Of a stretch of DNA of 64,000 bases, positions 43,346-52,101 are shown in pieces. Numbering within the stretch: the stretch's first letter is position 1; every line of letters begins with the position of its first letter. Both the position numbers and the translations under genes were made by a program. This DNA is from Bin94 sp965200255 (GTDB lineage: Bacteria > Gemmatimonadota > Gemmatimonadetes > Longimicrobiales > Gaopeijiaceae), in contig CBDAUS010000001.1 in assembly GCA_965200255.1 (NCBI GenBank), positions 372,001 through 436,000 on the forward strand, given 5' to 3'. The notes under the pieces were generated by a model. The model was not told where the DNA came from and did no database searches. It saw only the letters and a list, made by a program, of their open reading frames with translations.

Positions 43346-44135
43346 CTACTGTGGCCAGACACAAGGAGGTAGAGACGTCCCATCACTCGGGCCCTGACCT
43401 TGGCGACCATAGCTCATAACGAACTCGCCGGTTTGGTCGAATCGAAGTACTTGATGGAGGAAGCCGTCCAAGATGTAGAACGAGCTGTCGGGGCCGGGTT
43501 CCTGCGACAATGCATCGCCCTCAGCCTCGCTAGCACCGTTCGTTGGCACGAATTGGCCCGCTGCCAACCTTGGACCACCACGCGTTGGGCGCGGCTCGTC
43601 CCCCGCCAGCACCCGGCGCGCGTGCTCCCGTACTTGGTTCAGGGGATACTCGCGAAGCGGGTCATTGCCAGACAAGACATCGGTCACCAGCGCCGCTCTC
43701 GCCGCCCGATTGACGGCTAGGGTTTCGACAATCCCCCAAAGGGCAACATCCCCGAATACAGGCACCAAGTCGATTGCGGACGACACGACCCGGTAGGAAT
43801 CCCCGTCGGTCAGCACCGCACGCACCGCCTCCCGAACCTCGGCGACCTCGCGCTCTCCCAGAGAACCGTCCTCAATCATGAAGCGGAGGGTCAGCAAGCC
43901 CCCGGAAGCAATAAGTGCCCGGTAGGTGTTCTCATCGGTCCAAGTGTTGAACTGTCGAACGTTGGTCGGGTTCCTAAGCGCCTCCACGACCGCAGGGAAC
44001 GCCTGCGGGCCGAAGTCCGCAAGCGCGTTGGGCACGGCCGTACCGGAATCCAGTACGCGGACCAGGAAGGGAATCGCGCGGGGGTCGCGGAGTCCGACGA
44101 CAGCGGCACCCTGCACGCGCCCGCGGACCAGCGAT
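43346..44135 (-). pseudogene. HEAT-like/propeller chimeric remnant
   Basis: The minus-strand frame holds HEAT-like repeats (GAAVVGLRDPRAIPFLVRVLDSG, then FGPQAFPAVVEALRN), a helical middle, and near its end a single propeller-type blade (FYILDGFLHQVLRFDQTGEF with GRQGQGP). The frame is open further upstream but only as the shadow of the neighbouring hydrolase gene, and no start codon with a ribosome-binding site is visible, so the 5' end is missing. Joining of a HEAT-like part to one lone blade looks like a recombination product. Low confidence that any protein is made; the boundaries are approximate. Confidence 0.4.
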
Positions 44136-44154
44136 GATCCACCGAAAGGCCCCC

Positions 44155-45234
44155 TCACCCCCCGAACAGCGCCGCCATCCCCACCCGCGACGTCCACATC
44201 GACCGGCTCGAATGGCCCACCCCCGGCACGATCATCTCGACATGGCGATGCCCCCCGTACCGCGCATCCATGAAGCGCACGATGGTCCGCCCGCGCACGT
44301 AGCGATTCGCGCCCTGCCGGTTGGCCCCGCAACTCTGGTCCAGCGACGCACTCAGGGTATCCGCATCCCCGATCAGGATGCGAACGTCCCGGCGCGCGAG
44401 GAGCCCGCGAATCGAATCCGCCTCCAACGCCCCGGCATAGCTGTTGCGATCCTCAAGCCCGTAGTGCCATTCGTCGTAGTCGTCGCACGGTCCGCCCGGT
44501 GCCAGAGAGAAGTCGGGAACCGAGAAGTCTCCTTGACCGTCGTCCCGCTCCGGTCCCAGGTATAGATACGTTGACGGATTGGCCACGACGTAGCGGAAAC
44601 GCACGCCGTTTCGCGCACTGTCCTCGACCCGGCTCGTCGCCGCGTAGCGGTGCAGCACCTGCCCTCCGGCGGAATGGCCGGTCACCACGACTTCGCTGAT
44701 CAGCGGGAACCGCCCCGCGTCGAGCAACAGCCGCGCAATGCTGTCCAGCGCAGCGTAGGAGCTCACCCTCGGCAACGGTCCCGCCGACTGCGACAGATTG
44801 CCGCGCTTCCACCCCGGGCTCGACCAGTAAGGCTCGTCAAAGTCGGGGCCGTCGTCGAGCGTCTGAAAGTGCGGCGCCACAATCGCGGTCAACCCGCTCT
44901 CGCCGCCCTCGGCGACGGCCACCACGCCGGTCTCAAAATAGGTATCCGGATTGCGATTGTTGCCATGCACCACAACCAGCCCGCGCCGCACCCGTGGGTC
45001 TCCGTCGGCAAGGGAATGGCTACTGAATACGGGCAGATACACGCCCGGGCCGATTGCGACGCGCTCGGCGCAGGTGGCGTTCCCGTAGGTGCAGGGTACG
45101 GGGCGCGAAGGCGGGTCGGGGGGATCGGGTTCGGATGCAGTCCCCGATTCGCCGCCGCACGCGGCCAACAGCGCCGCCAGCGCAACAACCATGGTCCGCG
45201 GCAGCAATCCAGAGGAGAACCGACGCAGCGCCAC
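44155..45234 (-). CDS. Exported alpha/beta hydrolase lipoprotein
   Basis: A 359-residue lipoprotein (lipobox LLAAC, Cys near 26, then a Pro-rich linker). The body is an alpha/beta hydrolase: VVVHGNNRNPDTYF near the start (oxyanion-hole HGN), nucleophile Ser in VTGHSAGGQVLHRYA, acid near RRDVRILIGDADTL and the catalytic His in MIVPGVGHSS. It resembles poorly described esterase or PHB-depolymerase-like proteins. It is the last gene of a four-gene hydrolase operon, three bases behind a serine hydrolase. Substrate not known. Confidence 0.85.
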   Translation of the reverse strand: MALRRFSSGLLPRTMVVALAALLAACGGESGTASEPDPPDPPSRPVPCTYGNATCAERVAIGPGVYLPVFSSHSLADGDPRVRRGLVVVHGNNRNPDTYFETGVVAVAEGGESGLTAIVAPHFQTLDDGPDFDEPYWSSPGWKRGNLSQSAGPLPRVSSYAALDSIARLLLDAGRFPLISEVVVTGHSAGGQVLHRYAATSRVEDSARNGVRFRYVVANPSTYLYLGPERDDGQGDFSVPDFSLAPGGPCDDYDEWHYGLEDRNSYAGALEADSIRGLLARRDVRILIGDADTLSASLDQSCGANRQGANRYVRGRTIVRFMDARYGGHRHVEMIVPGVGHSSRSMWTSRVGMAALFGG

Positions 45235-45237
45235 AGG

Positions 45238-47052
45238 TCAACGCCCCGAGGGTTGCAACCGATACCTGCCCATGAACCCCATGTCCATCCGGTCGACGCC
45301 GCCGCGCGGCCCGATGGTGAACGTGACGAACGCGCTCCCGTACGCCTGACCGTCGCCGCCGTCGAAGAACAGCCGAAAAACATCGTGATGCCAATGCTCC
45401 AACGTCCCCGAAAAGCTGCCGGGCTCGCCATAGTGCACCCGCAGCCGCGACCCGGACGGCGCCTCGACCAACTCGACGTACGCCTCGCCGCCAAACTGGT
45501 GCTCGTACGCGCCGACGTATTCACCCAACGCGAGCGACGGTCTCGTGCCGGAAATGCGAGCGGCGTCCTGTGCGGCCAAGGCGGCTTCAACCTGCGCTTC
45601 AATCGCGCCGGTGCGCTCCATGACCTCGCCGTGCCAGTCCCGTTCCTCGGCGCCGATCATTCGCGCAAAGACCCACGCAGCGATTTCCTGGTGGGGGTAG
45701 TAGGGTGTCCAGAGCGAACCGTTCGCCAAGACCGCGACCCCGACGCCGACTTCGGGCAGCATCGCCACGTACGATGGGAAGCCGAAGATGCCGCCGCCGT
45801 GAGACAGCTTCACATGGCCCGCAAACGACGCCCGCGACCAGCCAAGACCATAGCTCGGCTCCGTCCACGCGCGCAAACCGCCTTCCGCCCCCGCGCGCCC
45901 ATCCGCCCCCGCACGGCCCCGGCCGGAATCGCCGCTCTCGCGCGGCCTCCTATCGGCAAACAGGTCGGCGGGAAACGGGCCGCCGGCGCCGCCCGTGCCG
46001 ATCTGCCGCGCGTGCATCTCGGCCACCACTTCGCCGCTCAGCACCTCCTCGCCGTCGAACGCACCGCCGTTCAGGTGCATTCGCAGCCAGTTCCCCAAAT
46101 CCACCGCGTTCGACACCACGCTCCCCGCGGCCTGCATGGCGTCGTATGACTGCCACGACAGCACCCGGCGCGACCCGTCGCGCGCGACCCCATGCGGCAT
46201 GGCCACGTTGTGCCCGGGCGCATCGTCGATCCCGACCGCGCCCGCCGGCGCGGCGCCGAGGAAGGCAGCGGCGACGAAGCGGTCGTCCCAGACCTCGTAC
46301 GGGCTCGCGGCGCTGCGGCGCATGTCCAGCGGATCGAACACTCGCAGCCGCAACCAATCGCCCCACCCCAATCCCGTCACCGCTTCCACGACGAGCCCGG
46401 CCACGCCGTAGGCCTGGTTGCTGTACCTGTACGCCTGTCGCAGCGGCGCAACGTTGTCGGCCCGGCGCAGGCGCTCGGCAGCCTCGCGTGCGTCCATCAC
46501 GGCAAGCACGGGAAGCGCGTCGCCGGGCATGCCCGATCGGTGCGCGAGCAGGTCGCGGATGGTGATGGCGCGCGTGGCCCAGGGATCGCGCACGCGGAAC
46601 CATGGCAGGTGCCGCACGACCGGATCGTCCCAGGTTACGAGGCCGTCGTCGACCAGCGCCGCGAGCGCCGCCGCGGCGAACGACTTGGACACCGACCCGA
46701 TCTGAAACAGCGTCTCGGCATCGACGGGATCGGGGCGCCCCAGCTCCTTGACGCCGAAACCGCGCGCCAAGATGACGCTGTCGTCGTGGACTACCGCCAC
46801 CGCGAGGCCGGCGAGGCCCCAGTCGGGCATGGCGCGTTCAATGTATCCGGCAAGACCGGAGAGGGTGTCGGCGCGTTGGGAGGTCGCCGTCGGTGCCGGC
46901 AGTAGGGGTGGCGGTGACGTCGGTACCGTGCCGGACAACCCTGCCGTCGGGTCGGCCGTCTGGGCTGCGACGGCCAAGACGGGGCTCCCCGCCAGCGCGA
47001 CGGATAGCGCAAACGCACCCGTCCCGGCGCGGAGACGGCCGCGGCGCGTCAT
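45238..47052 (-). CDS. Serine hydrolase (class C beta-lactamase family), exported
   Basis: A 604-residue protein: signal peptide (LRAGTGAFALSVALAGSPVLAVAAQ), a penicillin-binding fold with Ser-Val-Ser-Lys in IGSVSKSFAAAAL, YSN in YRYSNQAYG, and HGG in LSHGGGIFGF, then a C-terminal lipocalin-like DUF3471-type domain (LALGEYVGAYEHQFGGEAYVEL) that such hydrolases often carry. It contains an Arg/Gly-rich, low-complexity loop (RRPRESGDSGRGRAGADGR). The ATG at 47052 overlaps the upstream paralogue's stop by four bases, so the long open frame to 47472 is rejected. Paralogue of the gene before it. Confidence 0.9.
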   Translation of the reverse strand: MTRRGRLRAGTGAFALSVALAGSPVLAVAAQTADPTAGLSGTVPTSPPPLLPAPTATSQRADTLSGLAGYIERAMPDWGLAGLAVAVVHDDSVILARGFGVKELGRPDPVDAETLFQIGSVSKSFAAAALAALVDDGLVTWDDPVVRHLPWFRVRDPWATRAITIRDLLAHRSGMPGDALPVLAVMDAREAAERLRRADNVAPLRQAYRYSNQAYGVAGLVVEAVTGLGWGDWLRLRVFDPLDMRRSAASPYEVWDDRFVAAAFLGAAPAGAVGIDDAPGHNVAMPHGVARDGSRRVLSWQSYDAMQAAGSVVSNAVDLGNWLRMHLNGGAFDGEEVLSGEVVAEMHARQIGTGGAGGPFPADLFADRRPRESGDSGRGRAGADGRAGAEGGLRAWTEPSYGLGWSRASFAGHVKLSHGGGIFGFPSYVAMLPEVGVGVAVLANGSLWTPYYPHQEIAAWVFARMIGAEERDWHGEVMERTGAIEAQVEAALAAQDAARISGTRPSLALGEYVGAYEHQFGGEAYVELVEAPSGSRLRVHYGEPGSFSGTLEHWHHDVFRLFFDGGDGQAYGSAFVTFTIGPRGGVDRMDMGFMGRYRLQPSGR

Positions 47053-48644
47053 TGGCCGCCCTCTCCTCCCCCCATCCTCCTGTCGAACTCGCCCCAACCC
47101 TCGATTTCCAGGCGTGCTACCGCCCCGTCGGCGCCTATGGCGAAGGTCACGAACATTTCGCTTTCGGCAGGGTTGTCGGGTACGATCCGGAACACGTCGT
47201 AATGCCAGTGTTCGAGCCGTCCCAACGCTCTGACAGCGCGGTCGGGCGGGACGGTGTCTCCTTCTCCCAACGTGTTGAGCCGCAGTGAGTTGCTTGCTTC
47301 GTCGCGCACGACCTGCACGTCGCCAAAGTATTCGTGAGCGTAGACCCCTGCGTACTCGGGCAGCGGCCTCGACGGCTTCGTTTCCGCCGCGCGAGTCTCG
47401 GCCAGGGTCCGGCGAGCCTCCGCCTGTTCGGCCTCGGTCTCGCGCATCTCCGCCAGCATCAGCGCGCTCCAATCCTTGGCTTCGGGCAGAGAACCGCCGT
47501 CCAGGTAGTGGTCGAAAGTGCGGTACATGAGGGCGACGATCAGGTTGTTGGGACGCGCGTTGGACAGGGCCACCATGCCGACTCCCTCCTCGGGCATGAA
47601 CGCCACGTGTGCGCGCATGCCGTCGATGCCTCCGCCATGGTCAACCACTTTGCGGCCCCGATAGTCGAGCACCCACCACGCCAGTCCGTAGGCGTTGAAG
47701 TTCATGGGGGCGTCGCGCGAGTGCAGCCGGTTTTCGGGCGCGTCGGCCTGGATTTGCATCTGCGGGTAGTGCATTTGGGCCATGACGCTGTCGCTGATCA
47801 GCCGGTCTCCGTCGTGGACGCCGTTGGCGAGATGAAGCGCCACCCACCGAGCCATTTGCGACGCGCTCGAGTAGATGGAGCCAGCCGGGCCCACGTTGTC
47901 GATGTTCTTGTGCGAGACCGGCGCCGGGGCGCCGTTCACGGGAACGTGCGGTGAAGCAACGTTTTCCATGCCGGGCAACGCGTTGGTGGACGTTGCGCTG
48001 CGGGTCATGTCGAGGGGGGCGAAGATGCGCGCCGCTACGAAGTCGTCCCAGCTTTGATTCGCCACCGCGTGCACCACTTCGCCCGCGGTGAGAAACATCA
48101 GGTTCTGGTACTGCCAGGCGCCGCGAAAGCTGCGGGTGGGCTTGAGATGACGGACCCGCCAAATGATCTCGTTGCGGTCGTGGGGCCAGCGCGACCATAC
48201 GGCGTCGCCGCGGGCCAGGCCGCTGCGGTGGGTGAGTAGGTCGCGAATGGTGAGCTCGCGGGTCGCGTAGGGGTCGTACATCTCGAACCACGGGAGGTGG
48301 TCGATGACGCGATCGTCCCAGTGCAGTCGCCCCTCGTCGACGAGGATGCCGAGCGCGGCGGACGTGAACGCCTTCGAGGTCGACCCGACGGCGAAAAGGG
48401 TGTGCTCGTCGACCGGCTGGCCGGTGGCGACGTTGCGGACGCCGTAGCCTCGCTCATACACGGTCCGGCCATCCTTGACGATGGCGATGGCCAGGCCGGG
48501 GACCTGCCAGTCGGCCATGGCGGCAGTGATGTAGGCGTCCAGCCCGGCGAGGGGGGCCGGTTGTGCGGTCGATTGGGACGGGGTCGCGATTAGAGCGACG
48601 GCCGCCGCGACCAACGCCCACGGGACGCGCCCCTTTCGGTCCAC
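47049..48644 (-). CDS. Serine hydrolase (class C beta-lactamase family), exported
   Basis: A 531-residue paralogue of the next gene. Signal peptide (VPWALVAAAVALIATPSQSTAQ), catalytic Ser-Thr-Ser-Lys in VGSTSKAFTSAAL, YQN in AWQYQNLMF, HGG in VVDHGGGIDG, and a C-terminal DUF3471-type domain (PLPEYAGVYAHEYFGDVQVV) ending with the same LEHWHYDVFR segment as its neighbour. A helical linker with EAEQAEARRTLAETRAAE joins the domains. Seven bases separate it from the class A beta-lactamase-like gene. The tandem pair arose by duplication; substrates are probably peptides or esters rather than antibiotics. Confidence 0.9.
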   Translation of the reverse strand: MDRKGRVPWALVAAAVALIATPSQSTAQPAPLAGLDAYITAAMADWQVPGLAIAIVKDGRTVYERGYGVRNVATGQPVDEHTLFAVGSTSKAFTSAALGILVDEGRLHWDDRVIDHLPWFEMYDPYATRELTIRDLLTHRSGLARGDAVWSRWPHDRNEIIWRVRHLKPTRSFRGAWQYQNLMFLTAGEVVHAVANQSWDDFVAARIFAPLDMTRSATSTNALPGMENVASPHVPVNGAPAPVSHKNIDNVGPAGSIYSSASQMARWVALHLANGVHDGDRLISDSVMAQMHYPQMQIQADAPENRLHSRDAPMNFNAYGLAWWVLDYRGRKVVDHGGGIDGMRAHVAFMPEEGVGMVALSNARPNNLIVALMYRTFDHYLDGGSLPEAKDWSALMLAEMRETEAEQAEARRTLAETRAAETKPSRPLPEYAGVYAHEYFGDVQVVRDEASNSLRLNTLGEGDTVPPDRAVRALGRLEHWHYDVFRIVPDNPAESEMFVTFAIGADGAVARLEIEGWGEFDRRMGGGEGGQ

Positions 48645-48651
48645 GACCCTG

Positions 48652-49725
48652 CTACCCCCGGTTGAACACGAAGTAGTCGTGAATCGCTCGCGCGATCTGC
48701 GCGATCACCGCCTCGCGTTCCGGGATTTCGACTTCGGATTCCTTGACGTACACGACGGCGACCACGTGCCCCGCCCCGTCGGGCAAGTCGATGATGCCCA
48801 CGTCGTTGGTCGTCTGACCGATGGTGCCGGTCTTGTGGGCCACCTCGGTGCCTGCGGGGAGCACCCCTTTCAGACGGGCCTCGCCGGTTTGGCAGCGGTA
48901 CATGATGTCGATCAGGAGCGCCGAGCTCTCTTCCGAGAGGATTTCGCGGTTCCAGATTTTTTGCAGGAGGGCGGACATGGCCGCCGGCGTGGAGGTGTCG
49001 CGGGGGTCGGCGTTGAAGTCGACGTTGTTCGCCGCGACGCTGGCATCCGTGCGCGGCGCGCGCAGCAGTGCCTCGTAGTCCTGCGGGTCGATCTTGTTGG
49101 TCTCGCTCACATCCGGAGCACCCAGCCAGTTGGCGATGAGCGCCCACGTGGGTCGATCGACGCGGATCCCGTCGGCGCCCGCTTCGCGTACCCTCGCCGT
49201 CACGGCAGCCGAACCGCCCGCCGCCTCCATGAGGACGTCGGTCGCGATGTTGTCGCTGATCTGGAGCATCAGCTCGAGCAGATTGTGCACCGAGACCTGG
49301 AGGCCCGGGTCGTCGAGAAGGTCGCTGATCGCGCTGGCGGTGACGTAAACGTCGTGCTGCTCGATCTCGATCAGGTCGTGCAGCCCCAGCTCGCCCCGGT
49401 CCACCATCGAGAGGATCTGCACGGCGATCGGCACCTTGTAGGTGCTGGCCATAGGGAAGGCCTCGTCGCCGTTGAGCGTGATCCCGCGACCCGTTTCGAG
49501 GTGGTAGGCCGCGACGCCGACGCGCCCCTGGGCCTGTTCGGCGAGGCGGGAGACCTCGTTGGCGAGGTGCGTCAGGCCCGCATCCTCGCCCTGGACCTGT
49601 ACGTCCTGGGCCGCAACGCCGTTGGCGGGAACCTGGCAACCGAGCAGGCCGATGGCGGCGACGGTGGCGATCGCCGCGACGGACCAGCGGCGACGACGGT
49701 GTGACGAGTGCGACAAGCGATGCAT
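48652..49725 (-). CDS. Class A beta-lactamase-like lipoprotein
   Basis: A 357-residue protein with lipobox LLGC (Cys30). It has the class A motifs Ser94-Thr-Tyr-Lys97 in MASTYKVPI, Ser157-Asp-Asn159 in LQISDNIATD and Lys298-Thr-Gly300 in AHKTGTIG, with the following DVGIIDLPDG strand. The omega loop appears as ANNVDFNADPRDTSTP (about 232-247): the Asn and the RDT are in place, but the deacylating Glu166 equivalent reads as Asn, so hydrolysis of beta-lactams may be slow or absent. An extra segment before the loop (YEALLRAPRTD) is unusual. The ATG at 49725 is preferred over a longer open frame. It heads a hydrolase operon. Confidence 0.85.
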   Translation of the reverse strand: MHRLSHSSHRRRRWSVAAIATVAAIGLLGCQVPANGVAAQDVQVQGEDAGLTHLANEVSRLAEQAQGRVGVAAYHLETGRGITLNGDEAFPMASTYKVPIAVQILSMVDRGELGLHDLIEIEQHDVYVTASAISDLLDDPGLQVSVHNLLELMLQISDNIATDVLMEAAGGSAAVTARVREAGADGIRVDRPTWALIANWLGAPDVSETNKIDPQDYEALLRAPRTDASVAANNVDFNADPRDTSTPAAMSALLQKIWNREILSEESSALLIDIMYRCQTGEARLKGVLPAGTEVAHKTGTIGQTTNDVGIIDLPDGAGHVVAVVYVKESEVEIPEREAVIAQIARAIHDYFVFNRG

Positions 49726-49773
49726 GGTACGATCCCCGGTCTGGAGCGACACTGGCTGGTTGGCGACAACAAA

Positions 49774-49846
<73 letters not shown>

Positions 49847-49850
49847 GCCA

Positions 49851-50480
49851 CTATAATAACGGAAGCTCGAGTTGGAGCAGACCGAAGCTGGTGCGATGAT
49901 GTGGGGTCAACCCGTGTTCGCGCAGGGCCTCGCGGTGCTGTCGCGTGGCGTATCCCATGTTGTGTTCCCAACCGTAGCCGGGATGCCTGGCGGCCAAACG
50001 CGCCATGAGGCGATCCCTGCACGCCTTGGCCACAATCGAGGCGCATCCGATCGAGTGGACGAGGCCGTCGCCGCCGACGACGGCCTCGTGCGGCCAGGCG
50101 AGATCGCGCATGGGCAGCCCGTCTACCACGACGTGATCCGGCGCAACGGGAAGCCGCGCGAGGGCGCGGTTCATGGCCCGGGCCGTGGCGCGGAGAATGT
50201 TGATGCGATCGATCTCCCGCGCCGAAGCCGCGCCGATCCTTACGGCTGCCGCGTGGGCGTGGATTTGGCGCGCAATTTCGCTGCGGCGCGACCGGGTGAG
50301 CGTCTTGGAATCGCCCGCGCCGTCGATCGGCACGCCCTCGAACAGCACGACGGCTGCCGCCACGACCGGCCCCGCCAACGGTCCACGTCCCACTTCGTCG
50401 ACGCCTGCCACGGTGAGACCACGCCGCCAATAGGCGCGTTCGTAGGCCAGCGGGTCCGTTACGGACTTCGGGGCGGACAC
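49851..50480 (-). CDS. rnhB: Ribonuclease HII
   Basis: A 209-residue RNase HII that nicks DNA 5' of single ribonucleotides and removes RNA primers. Active-site Asp28-Glu29 in VAGVDEVGRGPLAGPV, the third Asp in HVVVDGLP and the fourth in CRDRLMARLA are present, with HNMGYATRQHREAL near the C-terminus. It ends the ffh-rpsP-rimM-trmD-rplS-rnhB group, 12 bases after rplS. The start ATG at 50480 gives the family length. No anomalies. Confidence 0.94.
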   Translation of the reverse strand: MSAPKSVTDPLAYERAYWRRGLTVAGVDEVGRGPLAGPVVAAAVVLFEGVPIDGAGDSKTLTRSRRSEIARQIHAHAAAVRIGAASAREIDRINILRATARAMNRALARLPVAPDHVVVDGLPMRDLAWPHEAVVGGDGLVHSIGCASIVAKACRDRLMARLAARHPGYGWEHNMGYATRQHREALREHGLTPHHRTSFGLLQLELPLL

Positions 50481-50492
50481 GGCCCCCGCCCG

Positions 50493-50852
50493 CTAGCTGG
50501 GCGGCGGCGTCCGCTTCTCCTTGATGCGGGCGGCTTTGCCGCGCAGACCTCTGAGGTAATAGAGCTTCGCACGGCGGACGCGGCCCCGTCGCACGATCTC
50601 GACGCCGCCGACAGTCGGAGCGTTCACCGGGAAAATCCGCTCGACGCTGATCCCGCCGGAGATCTTGCGAACCGTGAACGTCTCGCCCATACCGGACCCC
50701 CTGCGTCCGAGACACACGCCCTGAAACACCTGGATGCGCTCCTTCTGTCCCTCGCGCACCTTGTAAAGCACCTTGATCGTGTCGCCCGGAGCGAAGTCGG
50801 GAAGATCGTCGCGCGCGTGTTCCATATCGAGTTGGTGCAGGATATCCGCCAT
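50493..50852 (-). CDS. rplS: 50S ribosomal protein L19
   Basis: A 119-residue L19 that sits at the 30S-50S interface. Typical segments: FAPGDTIKVLYKVREGQKERIQVFQGVCLGRRGSG, then TFTVRKISGGISVERIFPVNAP and VRRAKLYYLRGLRGKAARIKEK. The ATG at 50852 (MADILHQLDM) has ACGAGGAG upstream; the frame is open to 50990 but that part is leader. It is separated from trmD by DUF2461 and an Rpn-like gene, so it may use its own promoter. Confidence 0.95.
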   Translation of the reverse strand: MADILHQLDMEHARDDLPDFAPGDTIKVLYKVREGQKERIQVFQGVCLGRRGSGMGETFTVRKISGGISVERIFPVNAPTVGGVEIVRRGRVRRAKLYYLRGLRGKAARIKEKRTPPPS

Positions 50853-50961
50853 GGCCTTGCTCCTCGTTTGATTGTGGCTGGTGTCGTTCCTTCTCGCCGC
50901 AATCGGCACCTCGAATTCATCCGTCTTGGCAGCGTCCGGGGCGGTTTGCGGACAGCCTTGA

Positions 50962-50990
50962 AGGGTATCGTAAGACGGGTTCCTACGCAA
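50962..50990 (-). promoter_or_regulatory. Candidate promoter for rplS-rnhB
   Basis: On the minus strand TTGCGT (50990-50985) and TACCCT (50967-50962) are spaced by 17 bp, in the 181-bp gap between the Rpn-like gene and rplS. Both hexamers are weak matches, but an independent promoter is needed if the inserted gene interrupts read-through. Confidence 0.3.
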
Positions 50991-51033
50991 TGATTCGTGT
51001 TGGCCGACCGAGGGGCGAGCGTGGAGCCTCGCG

Positions 51034-52101
51034 TCAACCCGGCAGTCGCGCCTGGATACGGCGCAGAAACGATTCGGGGGAGTCCGACTCCAAGGCCCAG
51101 TTCATCGCCTCCTGCGCGAGACCCGTTTCCGGTTCGGATCCCAACCGCGCCGCGACGACAGTCCAAACCTCCAAGCCGAATTTCCAGGCGACTACCTTGC
51201 GGAGAGCATCCAACGCGCCCTCCCGGCGCCCCATCTCCAACCCTCGCGCAACGCCCTGCTCGATCCCCTGCTCGCGTCCTTGCTCCAACCCCTGCTCAAT
51301 CCCCTGCACGCGTCCCTGCGCCAACCCCTGTTCAATCCCCTGTACGCGTCCCCGCGCCAACCCCTGTTCGATTCCCTCGTCGCGAACGGCGTCGACCGCC
51401 CGCTGCATTGATTTCCAGCTCATTGTCATCTCCTCTCGATTGGCTTCCGCCGTCTGATCTCGTGGATCCGTCCACTCGCCCGCCGCCGCCTCCAATGCCG
51501 GCGTCTCGTCCCAGTTCGGCCACCGCTTCCGAGCAACCACCGCCAGCCAGCGCTTCAGGACCAAGGCGACCTGCCGCCCGCGTCCCCCTTCGTCCCACAG
51601 CCTGCGCGTCACGCGCAAACACGTTTCAACCGCGATCTCCCGCGGCGCATGCCGGATGATCGCCACCGCGCGGAATACGCCGGGCGCATCTTCATCGTAA
51701 GCGCTGTGCAGCCGCGTTTCAACCAGAAGAGAGCCGAACGACAGCGCGAGGTGCGCCAGTTCCGGTGCGGGCAGGTAGGACTGGTCGCGGGTTTGTACCG
51801 CCCCGCGCCATTTCCTGTCACCAGTAAAGAACACGACCGCGATGATCGGCGGCGTGCGTCCGTCGGCGGCGTGATAGCGGGACTGCGCCGCAAGAATGTC
51901 GCGGAGCCCGCGGTTGTAGCCGATCAATCGATCGAGCATGCGCGGATCCGACGTGGACTGGTTCTCGACGAGGAGCACCAGCCACCGGTCGCGCGCGTCG
52001 TCCGGTACTCGAATCGCGGCTGCGTAATCGCACCGCCGCTCTTGTCCGTCTGCGTTCACCGTGACGGTGGGAAGCGGCTCGACTCTTTCCGACCCCACCA
52101 C
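51034..52101 (-). CDS. Rpn/YhgA-like PD-(D/E)xK nuclease-family protein, 5' end uncertain
   Basis: Related to recombination-promoting nucleases (Rpn/YhgA, formerly PF04754 transposases). The visible part has CDYAAAIRVPD, WLVLLVENQSTSD with the catalytic E-x-Q of the nuclease fold, MLDRLIGYNRGLRDI and later helices, then four 12-residue repeats (GIEQGLxxGRxQ) and a C-terminal helical region. The first start codon in frame is a GTG at 52101, but recognisable family sequence continues upstream in the same frame (RSAWNEDKTLKSLQAFPHVV, then TDFVHEFLPEIAEV at 52200-52102) with no ATG, GTG or TTG. So the real gene is probably damaged at the 5' end, or starts by an unusual codon. Confidence 0.7.
   Translation of the reverse strand: MVGSERVEPLPTVTVNADGQERRCDYAAAIRVPDDARDRWLVLLVENQSTSDPRMLDRLIGYNRGLRDILAAQSRYHAADGRTPPIIAVVFFTGDRKWRGAVQTRDQSYLPAPELAHLALSFGSLLVETRLHSAYDEDAPGVFRAVAIIRHAPREIAVETCLRVTRRLWDEGGRGRQVALVLKRWLAVVARKRWPNWDETPALEAAAGEWTDPRDQTAEANREEMTMSWKSMQRAVDAVRDEGIEQGLARGRVQGIEQGLAQGRVQGIEQGLEQGREQGIEQGVARGLEMGRREGALDALRKVVAWKFGLEVWTVVAARLGSEPETGLAQEAMNWALESDSPESFLRRIQARLPG
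51232..51375. repeat. Four 36-bp tandem repeats encoding GIEQGLxxGRxQ
   Basis: Four imperfect 36-bp units inside the Rpn-like gene encode a 12-residue coiled-coil-like repeat (GIEQGLARGRVQ, GIEQGLAQGRVQ, GIEQGLEQGREQ, GIEQGVARGLEM). In-frame repeat number is likely variable between strains. Confidence 0.85.
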
